Part shown: positions 14,234 to 15,474 of the stretch, in pieces
Layout of the letters: each line of letters opens with the position of its first letter
How positions within the stretch are numbered: position 1 is the first letter of the stretch
NCBI GenBank assembly: GCA_002497025.1
Contig: DAMG01000073.1
Coordinates: forward strand, 1-15,474
Source: Euryarchaeota archaeon UBA126
Lineage (GTDB): Archaea > Thermoplasmatota > Poseidoniia > Poseidoniales > Thalassarchaeaceae
Length of the DNA stretch: 15,474 bases
Direction of reading: 5' to 3'
Notes under the pieces: model-generated
Told to the model about the DNA's origin: nothing
The model's database searches: none
What the model saw: the letters and a program-made list of their open reading frames with translations, nothing else
Made by a program: the position numbers and the translations under genes

Positions 14234-15474
14234 ATGTCTGAAGAGGGACAACGGTCTCCGTTGCTAATTCTCTTCCTTGTTGTTCTAATCGACATGATCG
14301 GATTCACTCTTGTAATTCCCTTCCTGACTTATTTTGTACAGGACCTAGCCGAGGCAGATGGTTTCATCGATATGGCAACAAGAGATTGGTGGGTTGGAAT
14401 CGTTCTGGCATCTTACACACTCGGACAATTCCTCTTCACACCCTTACTAGGGGCTCTTTCAGACCGAGTTGGCCGAAGACCGATTTTGATGTTCGGATTA
14501 GTTTGCAATACTATTTTCCTAATTGCATTTGGACTAGCATCAGCCCTTTGGATGGCTATTGCAGTACGCTTCTTGGCTGGAGCAGGAAATGGAAACATCG
14601 CTGTAACCCGCGCCTACATTGGTGATATCAGCACTAGAGAACAGCTACCAGGAAGGATGGGGATGATTGGAGCCTCATTTGGTTTAGGATTCATGATAGG
14701 GCCATTTGTAGGCGGCGTCCTGACGGATCCAGCAAACGCATTTGGTGGCCCATTTGACACAGAATGGTGGGCAGCACACCCTTATTTCCTCCCATGTTTA
14801 ACAGCGGCCCTACTCTCTGCAATCTCGTTCATATTGGCAATTCGAATGCTCCCTGAAAGTCTCCCACCAGAAAAGAGAGGAGGTCAATCCGATGAAGGAA
14901 AGGGGCTGAAGCAAGTTCTCCGGAATTTGGTAAGCGTTCGTGACCTATCTCCAAATGTGAGAAGGCTAGTATTGGTCAACGCTATCTTCCTACTCGCTTT
15001 CACCATGATGCATGCTACATTCATTCTGTTCACAGCCATGTCGATTGAGGATGGCGGACTAGGATATGATGAGAGGATGAATGGTTACATCTTCGCCTAC
15101 GTTGGGCTGATGGGCGTGATTGTCCAAGGTGGCTTAATCCGGCCTCTAACCAAGAGGTTCGATGTACGCCATTTGATGATAGTTGGTATCATTCTGACAT
15201 CAATCGGACTTGGCTGGATACCTTACCTAGAACCCACTCCTCTCGCAATTGGACTACTCGCTATGACCTTCATTGCAGCTGGTAACGGGTTGTTCCAACC
15301 TTCGCAATCGACAATGATTACCACTGAGGCTAGGGCAATGGGACTAGATCTCGGTAGGGTAATGGGTGCGCAGGAGGGATTCGGAGCCCTATCTCGAATC
15401 ATTGGTCCAGTACTAGCCGCTTTCATCTGGTCAGCTACGGTTGAAGGAATAGGAATTTGGACATACCATACAGT
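14234..15474 (+). CDS. MFS transporter, TetA/drug-efflux-like, 3' end cut by the window edge
   Basis: The frame is open for 413 codons from ATG 14234 to the right edge with no stop. The protein starts with a short polar tail and a first span carrying an acidic residue (LFLVVLIDMIGFTLVIPF, D20). It has the MFS motif A between spans 2 and 3 as GALSDRVGRRP (73-83). It continues with VRFLAGAGNGNIAVTRAYIGDIS and MIGASFGLGFMIGPFVGGVL, typical of the TetA/multidrug 12-14 TM antiporter group. A charged central loop (about 215-235, PEKRGGQSDEGKG) separates the two halves, and about ten to eleven spans are visible. Such proteins export small molecules by proton exchange; the substrate cannot be told. 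It follows the thermosome stop by 49 bases, with no strong ribosome binding site. Confidence 0.9.
   Translation, partial: MSEEGQRSPLLILFLVVLIDMIGFTLVIPFLTYFVQDLAEADGFIDMATRDWWVGIVLASYTLGQFLFTPLLGALSDRVGRRPILMFGLVCNTIFLIAFGLASALWMAIAVRFLAGAGNGNIAVTRAYIGDISTREQLPGRMGMIGASFGLGFMIGPFVGGVLTDPANAFGGPFDTEWWAAHPYFLPCLTAALLSAISFILAIRMLPESLPPEKRGGQSDEGKGLKQVLRNLVSVRDLSPNVRRLVLVNAIFLLAFTMMHATFILFTAMSIEDGGLGYDERMNGYIFAYVGLMGVIVQGGLIRPLTKRFDVRHLMIVGIILTSIGLGWIPYLEPTPLAIGLLAMTFIAAGNGLFQPSQSTMITTEARAMGLDLGRVMGAQEGFGALSRIIGPVLAAFIWSATVEGIGIWTYHT

Noticed and set aside
1..15474. CRISPR array, insertion sequence or restriction/defence genes
   Set aside because: No spaced direct repeats, transposase motifs or defence-type domains were seen; all long frames fall into metabolic, chaperone, RNA or transport families or small unknowns.

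Overview
The window looks like a chromosomal segment of an archaeon. It has a group II chaperonin (thermosome), a VirB11/PilT-type ATPase carrying a KH domain of the kind found across archaea, and AT-rich TATA-like boxes about 26 bases upstream of several start codons, which suggests leaderless transcripts. A type II tRNA-Leu with an encoded CCA is also present. Together with carotenoid genes, moderate GC and tight gene packing, this fits a marine Thermoplasmatota lineage such as Marine Group II/III (Candidatus Poseidoniia). That assignment is inference from gene content; no rRNA or ribosomal protein gene is present to confirm it.

Left part, minus strand (1-3850): carotenoid genes crtI (runs off the left edge) and crtB, separated by 2 bases and driven by a TATA-like box next to a 14-bp palindrome, preceded by an ABC1/UbiB-family atypical kinase. 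A tRNA-Leu(GAG) on the plus strand follows. Its CCA end touches the stop codon of a convergent gene (4074-4775) for a membrane protein with a signal peptide, an outside beta domain, one membrane span and an inside C2H2-type zinc finger.

Middle part, minus strand (4913-8963): a tight five-gene run, in transcription order a GT4 glycosyltransferase, a class III PLP enzyme resembling ethanolamine-phosphate/phosphohydroxylysine phospho-lyases, an APH/homoserine-kinase-like kinase, a 41-residue single-span protein, and a stand-alone MOSC protein. The kinase and lyase suggest a phosphorylate-then-eliminate pathway for an amino alcohol.

Right part, plus strand (9051-15474), divergent from the glycosyltransferase: threonine synthase, a small three-span membrane protein, the KH ATPase (without the usual PIN domain), a DUF898-like membrane protein, the thermosome subunit, and an MFS drug-efflux-like transporter that runs off the right edge. 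Perfect inverted repeats lie in the presumed core promoters of the DUF898-like gene and the thermosome gene, where a repressor could bind.

GC content is visibly lower in most of crtI (roughly one third in sampled lines) than in the thermosome region (about one half).
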